Assembly (NCBI GenBank): GCA_959023295.1
Contig: CAUFBM010000002.1
Span: 1-64,000 of the forward strand
DNA: 64,000 bases
DNA from: an uncultured Collinsella sp.
GTDB taxonomy: Bacteria > Actinomycetota > Coriobacteriia > Coriobacteriales > Coriobacteriaceae
Direction of reading: 5' to 3'
Below are positions 1 to 8,294 of this stretch, one piece after another. Position 1 is the stretch's first letter; each line of letters opens with the position of its first letter. Made by a program: the position numbers and the translations under genes. The notes below the pieces were generated by a model. It saw only the letters and a program-made list of their open reading frames with translations. It had not been told where the DNA came from and did no database searches.

Positions 1-174
1 TCAGGGAATTGTAATTGATGGTGAAGGTTCAAAGGTTATTTGCAAAGACTAATTTAAACTTCCAGTTTGCTGCACTCGCTCCTAGCAGGGTTTGGGGCAG
101 GAGGGGCGCAAGAGACGGGAGGGCCGTGTACGCGTTCCTGCGCGAGGACCGCGGGGAGGGACTGCCTGGGTACG

Positions 175-321
175 GCGCTTGTCAACTCGGTCTACGTCTT
201 TGATGACCGGGTCGTACTCAATATCAACTTCACGGATGATGCCAAAACGGTCACCCGTGAGGAAGTGTTGGGTTCGAGTGCTGTGGACAATGTTCCAACA
301 TGCTGGGATCGAACTCGCTAG
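175..321 (+). pseudogene. C-terminal remnant of a large serine recombinase
   Basis: The last ~48 codons read LVNSVYVFDDRVVL, then TDDAKTVTREEV, and stop at 319-321. This matches the usual C-terminus of TnpX/Tn4451-type large serine recombinases of Firmicutes and Actinobacteria (a hydrophobic LVNxVYxYDD strand followed by a DxxKTI segment). No catalytic N-terminal domain or DNA-binding domain is readable upstream in this frame, so only the tail survives, or the rest lies outside the window in another frame. The end of the fragment overlaps the 3' end of the opposing DUF523 gene. Family assignment is from motif memory, not a search. Confidence 0.5.
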
Positions 322-742
322 CCGGAATCACGCGGTACCCGTGACGCAGCAGCAGATCGACAAAAACACCGTTGCCCGCGGTGAGCGTACCGCTAAAGGT
401 GCCATCGTAGACGCGACCCGCACCGCACGAGGGGCTACGGTCCAGCAAGACGCACACAGCTATCTCGGACGGACCGCCTGCCTGCTCACACATATCGAGC
501 GCACGTTGGGCACCAAGGCGATACTCGCGATCGACCGAGATGCCCTCGCAGGTACGAACCTCGCCGTTAACAATCTCGGACGGCTTGCGCGGCGTGGGCA
601 GGCCGCCAAAGACCTCAGGGCACACCAAGAGTACCTCGGTCCCTGTGCGTTCGCACGCTTCAACCAGCTCGCGATGGTAGTTATCGAGCCCGTTATACTT
701 GCAGCTCTCGCCCATCAAGCAGGCACTTACCACGATTTTCAT
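251..742 (-). CDS. DUF523 family protein
   Basis: Small cytoplasmic protein of the DUF523 family, biochemical function not established. The N-terminus MKIVVSACLMGESCKYNG carries the family's paired cysteines, and later VCPEVFGGLPTPR and LLDRSPSCG are typical family blocks. I chose ATG at 742, with GGGAG about 8 bases upstream, over an in-frame TTG at 748. The recognisable domain ends near VIPASEFD. The last ~18 residues (PSMLEHCPQHSNPTLPHG) are simply the antisense of the recombinase remnant, so the natural C-terminus has probably been replaced at a junction near position 307. Confidence 0.8.
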   Translation of the reverse strand: MKIVVSACLMGESCKYNGLDNYHRELVEACERTGTEVLLVCPEVFGGLPTPRKPSEIVNGEVRTCEGISVDREYRLGAQRALDMCEQAGGPSEIAVCVLLDRSPSCGAGRVYDGTFSGTLTAGNGVFVDLLLRHGYRVIPASEFDPSMLEHCPQHSNPTLPHG

Positions 743-761
743 ATACAACTCTCCCTACGCA

Positions 762-800
762 AATCGCCCCATTTGAGATGGACACTCAAATGGGGCGATT
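762..800. terminator. Hairpin between ftsH and the DUF523 gene
   Basis: AATCGCCCCATTTGAG and its complement CTCAAATGGGGCGATT are separated by 7 bases, giving a 16-bp perfect stem just downstream of the ftsH stop. It probably terminates ftsH. It lies close upstream of the DUF523 start. Confidence 0.65.
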
Positions 801-818
801 GAGACTGCGCAACCAGTA

Positions 819-2723
819 TTACTGCTGCTTGGGCATCAGCGGATTCTCACGCGTGAGGAGATTCATGAACTCCTCGCCCGTGATCGTCTCCTTCTTGTAC
901 AGATAACGAGCCAGCTCGTGCAGCTTAAACTTGTTCTCCTTCAGGATCTGCAGGGCGCGATCGTGCGCATCCTCGATCAGCTTGGCGACAATTGCGTCCA
1001 CGCGCTCGGCCGTACCGGGGGCGCAGGTGAGCGACGTGTCCTGGTTGAGATACGCATTCTGCACGGTACCGAGCGCCATCATGCCAAACTCATCGGACAT
1101 ACCAAAGCGCGTCACCATGTTGCGGGCGAGCTTGGTGGCCTGCTCGATATCGTTGGCTGCGCCGGTCGTCATCTCGCCAAAAATAAGCTCCTCGGCGGCA
1201 CGTCCGCCGCAGTAGACAGCGAGCTTGTCCAATACCTCCTGGCGCGTGGTCAGGAAGCGTTCATCCTCCTCAACCTGCATGGTGTAGCCCAGAGCGCCGC
1301 TCGTGCGCGGCACGATGGTGATCTTGGTGACCGGCGCAGACCCCTTCTGGCGGGCGGCGACGATAGCATGGCCGATCTCGTGGTAGGAAACGACCTGCTT
1401 CTCGTGGTCGGACAGCACCGTGGACTTACGCTGCTGTCCGGCGATGACGACCTCCACCGACTCCTCAAAATCATCCTGCGTGGCACGCTTGCGCCCCTCG
1501 CGGACGGCACGTAGGGCGCCCTCGTTGATGATGTTGGCCAGGTCGGCGCCCGAGGCGCCGGGCGTGGCGCGGGCAATCGCGGATAGGTCGATCGGTGGCT
1601 GCGTCTTCACGCTCTTCGCATGCAGCTCGAGGATGTTCTTACGGCCGGTCAGGTCGGGCAGCTCGACGGGGATGCGGCGGTCAAAACGACCGGGGCGCAG
1701 CAAGGCCGGGTCAAGGCTGTCGGGGCGGTTGGTAGCGGCGAGGACGACGATACCCTTGTGGTTATCGAAGCCGTCCATCTCGGTCAGCAACTGGTTGAGC
1801 GTTTGCTCGCGCTCGTCGTTGCCGCTAAAGCCGCCGCCGTCACGCTTTTTGCCGATGGTATCGATCTCGTCGATAAACACAATGCACGGGGCCTTTTCCT
1901 TGGCCTGCTTAAACAGGTCGCGAACCTTGGCGGCGCCGCGGCCGACAAACATCTCGACGAACTCAGAACCCGAAATGCTAAAGAACGGAACGCCCGCCTC
2001 ACCGGCAACGGCCTTGGCGAGCAGGGTTTTACCGGTACCCGGAGGGCCGACAAGGAGGGCACCGCGCGGCAGCTTGGCGCCAATTTCCTCGTAGCGCTGC
2101 GGCTTCTCCAGAAAGTCGACGACCTCCTTAAGGGATTCCTTGGCCTCTTCCTGGCCTGCAACATCCTTAAAGGTCACGCCCACATCTTTGGAGGCGATAA
2201 CGCGAGCGCCGGACTTACCCAGTCCGCCACCGCCAAAGCCGCCGCCGAAGTTCATCGACGGGCCGTCATCGCCCATGGCCTTCTTCATGCGGCGGTTGAG
2301 CCACCAGCCGATGAGGAAGAAAATCGCCATGGGAAGGATGAGCGTGAGCAGGTAGTAGGTCATCAGACCCGAGTTTTTATCGGGAACGACCGACTCCAGG
2401 GACGCACCGGATTCAAGCACACGATCGGTAAAGCCCGCGTCATTCGGCACGCCGGTCGTCTTGTAGGCGATGTTCTCGTCCTCGCCCTTTTTGGTGTAAT
2501 AAATCGTGTAATCGTCCGTGTTGTACTCGACCTTGTCAACGCTCTTCTTATCGAGCGCTTTGACAAACGTCGAGTAATCGGTCTTCGTAATCTGCTGCGT
2601 GTGACCGATGTTGGGGAACAGAACGGTCGAGAGCACGAGGTAGACGACGAAGGCGATGAGCACGTAGAGAATCATATTCCGTCTACGTTTGTTGTCATCC
2701 ATCTCCATCAGCTTGAACTCCAT
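819..2723 (-). CDS. ftsH: ATP-dependent zinc metalloprotease FtsH
   Basis: Membrane-anchored AAA+ protease that degrades misfolded membrane proteins and short-lived regulators. In 634 residues there are two membrane segments (about 17-37 and 122-141) flanking an extracytoplasmic domain, a Gly-rich linker, Walker A GPPGTGKT (226-233), Walker B IVFIDEID (281-288), the second region of homology [20 protein letters not shown], and the zinc site HEIGH (448-452). Length is normal for the family. Start is uncertain: ATG 2723 has no clear ribosome-binding site, whereas ATG 2708 has GGAG 9 bases upstream. It is divergent from cobO. Confidence 0.97.
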   Translation of the reverse strand: MEFKLMEMDDNKRRRNMILYVLIAFVVYLVLSTVLFPNIGHTQQITKTDYSTFVKALDKKSVDKVEYNTDDYTIYYTKKGEDENIAYKTTGVPNDAGFTDRVLESGASLESVVPDKNSGLMTYYLLTLILPMAIFFLIGWWLNRRMKKAMGDDGPSMNFGGGFGGGGLGKSGARVIASKDVGVTFKDVAGQEEAKESLKEVVDFLEKPQRYEEIGAKLPRGALLVGPPGTGKTLLAKAVAGEAGVPFFSISGSEFVEMFVGRGAAKVRDLFKQAKEKAPCIVFIDEIDTIGKKRDGGGFSGNDEREQTLNQLLTEMDGFDNHKGIVVLAATNRPDSLDPALLRPGRFDRRIPVELPDLTGRKNILELHAKSVKTQPPIDLSAIARATPGASGADLANIINEGALRAVREGRKRATQDDFEESVEVVIAGQQRKSTVLSDHEKQVVSYHEIGHAIVAARQKGSAPVTKITIVPRTSGALGYTMQVEEDERFLTTRQEVLDKLAVYCGGRAAEELIFGEMTTGAANDIEQATKLARNMVTRFGMSDEFGMMALGTVQNAYLNQDTSLTCAPGTAERVDAIVAKLIEDAHDRALQILKENKFKLHELARYLYKKETITGEEFMNLLTRENPLMPKQQ

Positions 2724-2800
2724 CTACTGGGGTTGATAATGCTAACTAGAATACCCAACCCGGACGGCGATAAACCGACGCCGGGCACGAAAGGACAGAG

Positions 2801-3286
2801 ATGGCATCACTTGAAGTCGGCAAGGTTCAGATCTATACGGGCGACGGCAAGGGCAAAACCACGGCTGCGCTGGGATTGGCGATGCGCGCCAAAGGCTATG
2901 GGCTCGACGTACTCATGCTGCAGTTTGCCAAGAAGCTGCACTGCGCCGAGCACGACGCCGCGCCGCGCCTGGGACTGCGCATTGTGCAGGCCGATCGCGA
3001 CACACCCGAGGCCTGCGCCGAGCAGATCATGGAGCTCGCACGCGAGCAGATATCACAGGTCGACGTTCTGATTTTGGACGAACTCGGCGAAGCAATGCGC
3101 CGCGGCTTTGTGATGCGCGAGGATGTCGAAGCGCTGATCGCGATAAAGCCCGCCACGACGGAGCTCGTGCTCACCGGTCGCGGCTTGCTACCCCTCGCGG
3201 ACCTCGCCGACCTGGTCACCGAAATGCGCCCCGTCAAACACTACTTCGACGAAGGCCTCCTAGCCCGCCAAGGCATCGAATACTAA
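2801..3286 (+). CDS. cobO: Corrinoid adenosyltransferase (CobO/BtuR type)
   Basis: Transfers the adenosyl group of ATP to cob(I)alamin or a corrinoid precursor, making the coenzyme form of B12. The P-loop GDGKGKTTAALG (15-26) is the CobA/CobO signature, and VLILDELGEAMRRGFV supplies the Walker B-like acidic stretch. At 161 residues it is slightly shorter than E. coli BtuR (196), missing mainly N-terminal residues. AAAGGA sits 7 bases before the ATG. No other cobalamin genes are adjacent. It is divergent from ftsH and convergent with the MATE gene, with a palindromic repeat filling the space between. Confidence 0.9.
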   Translation: MASLEVGKVQIYTGDGKGKTTAALGLAMRAKGYGLDVLMLQFAKKLHCAEHDAAPRLGLRIVQADRDTPEACAEQIMELAREQISQVDVLILDELGEAMRRGFVMREDVEALIAIKPATTELVLTGRGLLPLADLADLVTEMRPVKHYFDEGLLARQGIEY

Positions 3287-3287
3287 T

Positions 3288-3371
3288 TGATCCGAAGGGG
3301 ACGGAGGAAAACGGATCATCGACATCACGACGGAGAGCAATGATCCGTTTTCCTCCGTCCCCAAGGGATCA
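3288..3371. repeat. 84-bp REP-like inverted repeat
   Basis: Two ~31-bp arms sharing GGGGACGGAGGAAAACGGAT face each other across a ~20-base loop. The element fills the whole gap between two convergent stop codons. GGGGACGGAGG-type palindromes resemble REP elements mobilised by REP-associated tyrosine transposases (RAYT), though no RAYT gene is in this window. It may double as a bidirectional terminator. Confidence 0.75.
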
Positions 3372-4721
3372 TTAGGCAGTAGCGCGGCCGAGCCAGTTGC
3401 CGCTGTGGTGGTAGACGGTGAACATCGTAGCCGTGATGAGCCAGGTTACGGGGTAAACCAGCAGCAAGTGCTCAAGCGACGGATCGAACGGCATAATCGC
3501 AAACACCCAGATCACCCTGAGCACAACGGTGCCAAAAATCGTGAGCAGCATGGGCTGCAAGCTCACGCCGGCACCGCGAATGGAGCCCGACGCGTTTTCG
3601 ATAATCGAGAAGATCGCGTAGAACGGCGCAATAAAATGAAGGATCGTCGTGGTGTACGCCGAAATCGAAGCATCGTCGACAAACAGACGCGACAACGGAC
3701 CCGAGAACACTAGCAGCACGGCAGACAGGCCACCAATGAGCATAAACGACAGCACGAGCGACGTATGGTAGCCCTTGCGCATGCGCTCGTAGTTGCGCGC
3801 GCCAAAGTTCTGTGCCGAGAACGTGGTGATCGACACGCCAAGCGCCTCGGTAACCATCCAGACAATGCCATCCAAGCGGCCCGAAAGACCCCACGCCGTG
3901 GTGACATCGGCACCAAACGAGTTGACCGACACCTGAATCAAAACGTTGGAAATCGAATACGCAGCAGACTGAAAGCCAAGCGGCAGACCACACGAGATCA
4001 TGCTCTTGCAAATGCCAGGATCAATGCCGAGTTTGGACAGTGAAAGCCGCCACGCACCCGGTGCGTGCATCATACGAATCACGATCATCGTGGCGTTAGA
4101 GCAAATGGTCAGTGCCACCGCGATACCGCAGCCCAGAGCCTCCATATGAAGCACGGCAACGAAGATGACATCCAGCACCGCATTAACAAGGCAGCCGGAA
4201 GCGATAATCACAGCAGGCCCGCGCGTGTCGCCCACGGCGCGCAGCAGTGCCGTTCCCATATTGAGCAGCAGCGCCGCAACCATGGCGGCAAAATAGCAAC
4301 GAGCATATGCCACGCCCTCGGCCAACAGTTCATGCGGCGTGTTCATAAGCACCAGCATGGGCTCAACGAACACTATGCCAAGAATCGAGAAAACGATACC
4401 GCCCACCAACGCGAGCGTCATGGCCGTATGGACCGAACGACTCAGCCGCTCATCATCGTGCTGGCCAAAATACTGACCGGTAATGACCGCGCAGCCGGCG
4501 CCAACGCCAACGCAAAAGCCAATGCAAAGCTCGGTAAGCACCATCGTGGCTTGAATGCCACCCAGTGCGAGTTTGCCGCCAAACTGGCCGACGATATACG
4601 TACCGATGAGCGTGTAGGCCTGCTGAAAAAACGAACTAAAAAAGATGGGAACGCACAGCGAAAGCAGCTGCTGCCAAATAACACCCTGCGTTACATCGAT
4701 AGCCGTAGATTTCTTAGCCAC
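3372..4721 (-). CDS. MATE family efflux transporter
   Basis: Polytopic inner-membrane exporter of the MATE superfamily, with roughly 12 predicted transmembrane segments across ~449 residues. The opening VTQGVIWQQLLSLCVPIFFSSFFQQAYTL-type segment and the two-fold repeat (second half starting near ICKSMISCGLPLGFQSA) are typical of DinF/NorM-like proteins. The substrate cannot be told. I chose GTG 4721 (VAKKSTAIDV) because GGGGAGG lies just upstream; an in-frame TTG at 4754 would add 11 residues with no ribosome-binding site. Single-gene transcript, convergent with cobO. Confidence 0.9.
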   Translation of the reverse strand: MAKKSTAIDVTQGVIWQQLLSLCVPIFFSSFFQQAYTLIGTYIVGQFGGKLALGGIQATMVLTELCIGFCVGVGAGCAVITGQYFGQHDDERLSRSVHTAMTLALVGGIVFSILGIVFVEPMLVLMNTPHELLAEGVAYARCYFAAMVAALLLNMGTALLRAVGDTRGPAVIIASGCLVNAVLDVIFVAVLHMEALGCGIAVALTICSNATMIVIRMMHAPGAWRLSLSKLGIDPGICKSMISCGLPLGFQSAAYSISNVLIQVSVNSFGADVTTAWGLSGRLDGIVWMVTEALGVSITTFSAQNFGARNYERMRKGYHTSLVLSFMLIGGLSAVLLVFSGPLSRLFVDDASISAYTTTILHFIAPFYAIFSIIENASGSIRGAGVSLQPMLLTIFGTVVLRVIWVFAIMPFDPSLEHLLLVYPVTWLITATMFTVYHHSGNWLGRATA

Positions 4722-4846
4722 ACGCCCTCCCCAAAAGCGCACGTCAACCGACAAAACAGCAAATTAAGGCCAACGCCAATACCAGCTTAGCACCGACCGG
4801 CGTCGACCGAAACACCCCGAATAAGAGCCCGGTGCGAACTATCTGC

Positions 4847-5761
4847 CTAGTGATACAGCCCCGGCTGGTAGTGGTACTCATTACTCACGTGCGGGCACAG
4901 CTGCCAAAAGGCGACGGCACTCGCCGCTGCCACGTTAAGCGAATCGACCCCGTGCGCCATCGGAATGCGCACGGCCCGGTCGCAGCCCGCGATAGTCTTG
5001 GCACCCAGGCCGGCACCCTCGGTACCCATAAAGATTGCCAGGCGGTCAATCTCCTGCAGCACGGGATCGTCCAGCGATACGGAATCGTCCGTCAATGCCA
5101 TGGCAGCACAGGAAAAACCGGCTTCGTGCAGTGCCGCCAGGCCATCGTGCGGCCACACACGAGCCTCGCTGCCAATGCGCGTCCACGGCACCTGAAACAC
5201 CGTGCCCATGCTCACGCGGGCCGAGCGACGGTACAGCGGGTCGCAGCACGTAGGGCTGACCAAAATACCGTCAACGTTCAATGCGGCCGCCGAACGGAAA
5301 ATCGCGCCCACATTGGTATGGTCGACAATGCCCTCGAGCACGCACACACGCACCGGACGCTCCCCCGCCGCCTCGACGACGCCGTCGAGAAACTCATCAA
5401 CCGGAATCTGCCGCGGGCGACGAAACGCCGCGAGCGCGCCGCGCGTCACGTTAAAGCCCGTCAATTGCTCCATGAGCTCCATGGAGGCAACGAACACAGG
5501 AACCGGACCTGCGCCCTCGCGCACAACCAGGCGCTCAAACAGCGGCATCATCTGGTCGAGCCAGCGTTCGCCCAAAAGAAAGCTCACCGGCTGGTATCCG
5601 GCACGCACCGCGCGCTCGATAACCTTAGCACTCTCGGCGATAAAGATGCCCTTTTGCGGCTCCAGCACGCAACGCAGCTCGCGCTCGGTCAGTCGCACGT
5701 AGGCATCGAGCCGCTCGTCCTCGAGCGAGTCGATTCGCAGCACCTCAACGGCATCAGTCAT
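4847..5761 (-). CDS. SpoU/TrmH family RNA 2'-O-methyltransferase
   Basis: Predicted S-adenosylmethionine-dependent 2'-O-ribose methyltransferase of the SPOUT class acting on rRNA or tRNA. The C-terminal half carries the knot motifs: LEGIVDHTNVGAIFRSA (motif 1), IFMGTEGAGL (motif 2) and VRIPMAHGVDSLNVAAASAV (motif 3). The N-terminal ~100 residues resemble the substrate-binding domain of RlmB/TsnR-type enzymes. ATG 5761 (MTDAVEVL) is preferred over ATG 5794. The exact target nucleotide cannot be inferred. It follows folA-thyA on the same strand after a 107-base gap. Confidence 0.88.
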   Translation of the reverse strand: MTDAVEVLRIDSLEDERLDAYVRLTERELRCVLEPQKGIFIAESAKVIERAVRAGYQPVSFLLGERWLDQMMPLFERLVVREGAGPVPVFVASMELMEQLTGFNVTRGALAAFRRPRQIPVDEFLDGVVEAAGERPVRVCVLEGIVDHTNVGAIFRSAAALNVDGILVSPTCCDPLYRRSARVSMGTVFQVPWTRIGSEARVWPHDGLAALHEAGFSCAAMALTDDSVSLDDPVLQEIDRLAIFMGTEGAGLGAKTIAGCDRAVRIPMAHGVDSLNVAAASAVAFWQLCPHVSNEYHYQPGLYH

Positions 5762-5870
5762 AGCAACCTGCCCGTACCCTTCTTTGCAGCACATCTATAC
5801 CAAACGAGGCGACGCTAAGCGCCGCCCCATACATTCAATCAACCCGATGATACCGTTCACGCCAGACGAT

Positions 5871-6389
5871 TTACGCCTCAACGCGACGATACGTCACGAA
5901 CTCATAATCGAGACCCTCGTCACCCTCGCCCGCGGCAATCGTGGCAACCCCGCCACGCCGAGTAATCTCCCACGCGGGATCGGCGTCCAAGTCGGGAAAG
6001 TACGTGTCCACGGCATGGACGCAGTGGTTGTGCGTGACCTCGGCCTCCACGCAGTACGGCAAAAACTGCCGATAGACATCGCCGCCACCAATCACCCAGG
6101 CAACTGACTCATCGGCAACCGCGGCGAGCGCCTCGTCGATACTATGCACCACGTCGACGCCCGCGGGGGCAAAGCTCTCGTCGCGGGTAAGCACGATATT
6201 GCGGCGGTTCTTGAGCGGACGCCCGCCGGGAAAACTCAGCAGCGTCTTGCGCCCCATAATGACCGGGCAACCTTTGGTGCACGCCACAAAATGGCGCATG
6301 TCGGCGCGATTGGACACCACCATGTCGCCCTCGCACCCAATGCCCCAGTCGTCACACACGGCGACGATAGCAGATAGCTTACACGTCAT
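5871..6389 (-). CDS. folA: Dihydrofolate reductase
   Basis: Reduces dihydrofolate to tetrahydrofolate with NADPH, regenerating the cofactor oxidised by the adjacent thymidylate synthase. Family blocks are SAIVAVCDDWGIG near the N-terminus, PVIMGRKTLLSFPGGRPL (NADPH loop) and WVIGGGDVYRQFLPY. ATG 6389, with AGGTGG just upstream, is preferred over GTG 6398; this gives 172 residues, a normal size. The ribosome-binding site lies over the thyA stop codon, so translation is probably coupled. Confidence 0.95.
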   Translation of the reverse strand: MTCKLSAIVAVCDDWGIGCEGDMVVSNRADMRHFVACTKGCPVIMGRKTLLSFPGGRPLKNRRNIVLTRDESFAPAGVDVVHSIDEALAAVADESVAWVIGGGDVYRQFLPYCVEAEVTHNHCVHAVDTYFPDLDADPAWEITRRGGVATIAAGEGDEGLDYEFVTYRRVEA

Positions 6390-6398
6390 GAGCGCCAC

Positions 6399-7247
6399 CT
6401 ACACCGCAATGGGAATGTTCTTGACCTGCGGACCGTGCTCGTAGCCCTCGACGATGAGATCATCGGTCGTAAACGCATAGAAGTCATGCACGTCGGGGTT
6501 AAGCGTTACCTTGGGCGCCGCAAACTGCGGACGCTCGATAAGTTCACGGACGATATCGACATGACGGTCGTAAATGTGGGCATCGGCAATCACATGCAGC
6601 AGCTCACCGGGAATCATATCGACCGACTGCGCGACCATCATCAGCAAGATGGCGTACTGGCACACATTCCAGTTGTTCGCGGCCAAAATGTCCTGACTGC
6701 GCTGGTTAAGAATCATGTTGAGTGTTGGCTTATCGTCCTGCGGGCGCTGCGTGACGTTATAGGTCACGCTGTACGCGCACGGATACAGGTGCATCTCGGA
6801 CAGGTCGCTAAACACATACGTGTTGGTCATGATGCGGCGACTGTACGGTGTGTGCTTAAGATCGTACAGCACGCGGTCCATCTGGTCGAAATCGCCCTCG
6901 GCATAATGGCTCTTCTGGCCAATCTGGTACCCGTAGGCCTTGCCGATGGAGCCGGTCTCGTCGGCCCACTCATCCCAAATATGACTGTTGAGGTCATGGA
7001 CGTTATTGGACTTCTTTTGATAGATCCATAAGATCTCGTCCATGGCAGACTTAAGCGCCGTACGGCGCAGCGTAAGCGCGGGGAACTCCTCACGCAGGTC
7101 GTAGCGAGCCGTAACGCCAAAATTTTTAATGGTATAGGCAGGGGTGCCGTCCTCCCACACCGGTCGGACCTTTTGACCCTCGGTGGTGGTGCCATGGTCC
7201 AGAATATCGCGGCACATGGCTACAAACTGCTGATCAGCTTTGCTCAT
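6399..7247 (-). CDS. thyA: Thymidylate synthase (ThyA type)
   Basis: Methylates dUMP to dTMP using methylenetetrahydrofolate. The active-site loop reads MHLYPCAYSVTYNV, with the nucleophile in YPCAYS rather than the common PPCH, and the product is 282 residues. The folate/dUMP block PQDDKPTLNMILNQRSQD matches the usual QRSxD motif, and HIYDRHVDIVRELIERP is the usual HxY block. ATG 7247 with GGAGG upstream is chosen; the reading frame stays open further upstream but that part is not homologous. It forms an operon with folA and is divergent from the DUF134 gene. Confidence 0.93.
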   Translation of the reverse strand: MSKADQQFVAMCRDILDHGTTTEGQKVRPVWEDGTPAYTIKNFGVTARYDLREEFPALTLRRTALKSAMDEILWIYQKKSNNVHDLNSHIWDEWADETGSIGKAYGYQIGQKSHYAEGDFDQMDRVLYDLKHTPYSRRIMTNTYVFSDLSEMHLYPCAYSVTYNVTQRPQDDKPTLNMILNQRSQDILAANNWNVCQYAILLMMVAQSVDMIPGELLHVIADAHIYDRHVDIVRELIERPQFAAPKVTLNPDVHDFYAFTTDDLIVEGYEHGPQVKNIPIAV

Positions 7248-7334
7248 TGACCCTCCTGTCAGTCGGCTATAAGCGAGATTAATTGTAGCCCAGGCGAACG
7301 CGGCCCCACAGCCCAAACATAAGCCCTCAATTTC

Positions 7335-7346
7335 TGACATATGCCA
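7335..7346. promoter_or_regulatory. Upstream operator candidate, copy 1
   Basis: TGACATATGCCA is one mismatch from the perfect palindrome found 53 bp downstream, about five helical turns away and on the same face. It lies just upstream of the candidate -35 of the DUF134 gene. Confidence 0.5.
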
Positions 7347-7354
7347 AGAATACC

Positions 7355-7399
7355 TTGCACGGTTCCGCTCGCGCGCTATTCTATTGTTGACATATGTCA
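7355..7399 (+). promoter_or_regulatory. Promoter and operator of the DUF134/NifX-type gene
   Basis: TTGCAC (7355-7360), a 16-bp spacer and TATTCT (7377-7382) make a reasonable sigma-70 promoter. The perfect palindrome TGACATATGTCA (7388-7399) sits at the expected transcription start. An upstream copy at 7335 suggests autorepression, with looping, by the DUF134 helix-turn-helix protein or another regulator. Confidence 0.55.
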
Positions 7400-7413
7400 G
7401 ATAAGGAGGATGT

Positions 7414-8178
7414 ATGGCAGGAAGACGAGAAAAATTACGCCGCGTTGGGATCATCCCCGAATATCGCGGCTTTACCCCCGACGGCCTTGCCAGCGGAGAC
7501 GCCATCGAGATGACGGTCGACGAGCTCGAAGTCCTACGCCTATGCGACCTAGAAAGCCTCAATCAGGAGGCCGTCGCCCAGCACATGGGTATCGCTCGCG
7601 CCACCGTGGCGGCCATCTGCAGCCGCGCACATCGCAAGGTGGCAAACGCGCTGGTCAACGGGCGCGCGCTGAGTATCGAGGGCGGCAATATCGCATACTC
7701 CCCCATCACCACGACGACGGCCGCATGGCCAGCAAAGGAGGTCGACACCATGAGAGTGGCAACGACATACGACAACGGCAACATCTTTATGCACTTTGGC
7801 CGCAGCGAGCAGTTCAAGATCTACGACATCCAGGACGGCAAGGTGCTCAACGAGCAGGTCGTAGGCACCGGCGGCACCGGTCACGGCGCCCTGGCGGGTC
7901 TGCTTGCCAACGGTGGCGTTGACACGCTCATCTGCGGCGGTATCGGCGGCGGCGCCATCAACGCGCTCGCCCAGGCCGGCATCACGGTCTATGCCGGCGC
8001 CCAAGGCAGCTGCGACGCCTGCGTCGAGGCCCTCATTGCCGGCACGCTCGCACAGAACGGCGAGGCCACGTGCGGCTGCCACGGCCATGACCACGGCCAC
8101 GCCCATGAACATGGCGAGTTCTGCAGCTGCCACGGCCATCACGAGCACGACGGGCACGAGGGCTGCGGCTGCCATTAG
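7414..8178 (+). CDS. DUF134 regulator fused to a NifX/NafY-type domain with a His/Cys-rich tail
   Basis: Residues 1-95 are a DUF134 domain with a sigma-70-region-4-like helix-turn-helix (SLNQEAVAQHMGIARATVAAIC). Residues 113-205 are a dinitrogenase iron-molybdenum cofactor biosynthesis (NifX/NafY) domain with GTGGTGHGALAGLL and CGGIGGGAINAL. The last ~45 residues are packed with His and Cys (CGCHGHDHGHAHEHGEF and following), probably binding metal. In many anaerobes these domains are separate neighbouring genes of unclear role in Fe-S or metal handling. Inside the ORF, AAAGGAGG precedes ATG 7750 in frame, so a separate 142-residue C-terminal protein may also be made. AAGGAGG lies 5 bases before ATG 7414. 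Confidence 0.88.
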   Translation: MAGRREKLRRVGIIPEYRGFTPDGLASGDAIEMTVDELEVLRLCDLESLNQEAVAQHMGIARATVAAICSRAHRKVANALVNGRALSIEGGNIAYSPITTTTAAWPAKEVDTMRVATTYDNGNIFMHFGRSEQFKIYDIQDGKVLNEQVVGTGGTGHGALAGLLANGGVDTLICGGIGGGAINALAQAGITVYAGAQGSCDACVEALIAGTLAQNGEATCGCHGHDHGHAHEHGEFCSCHGHHEHDGHEGCGCH

Positions 8179-8234
8179 CGGCAAGCACTTCGACGTCAGC
8201 ATGCTTCCACACGCGCAACAAGCTTCGAGCGAAC

Positions 8235-8274
8235 GGCGAAGGCCGCCCGGAATACGATCCAGGCGGCCTTCGCC
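8235..8274. terminator. Bidirectional terminator hairpin
   Basis: GGCGAAGGCCGCC pairs with GGCGGCCTTCGCC across a 14-base loop, between the convergent DUF134-fusion gene and ffh. Confidence 0.65.
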
Positions 8275-8294
8275 ATACACGACTCAACCAGTCG

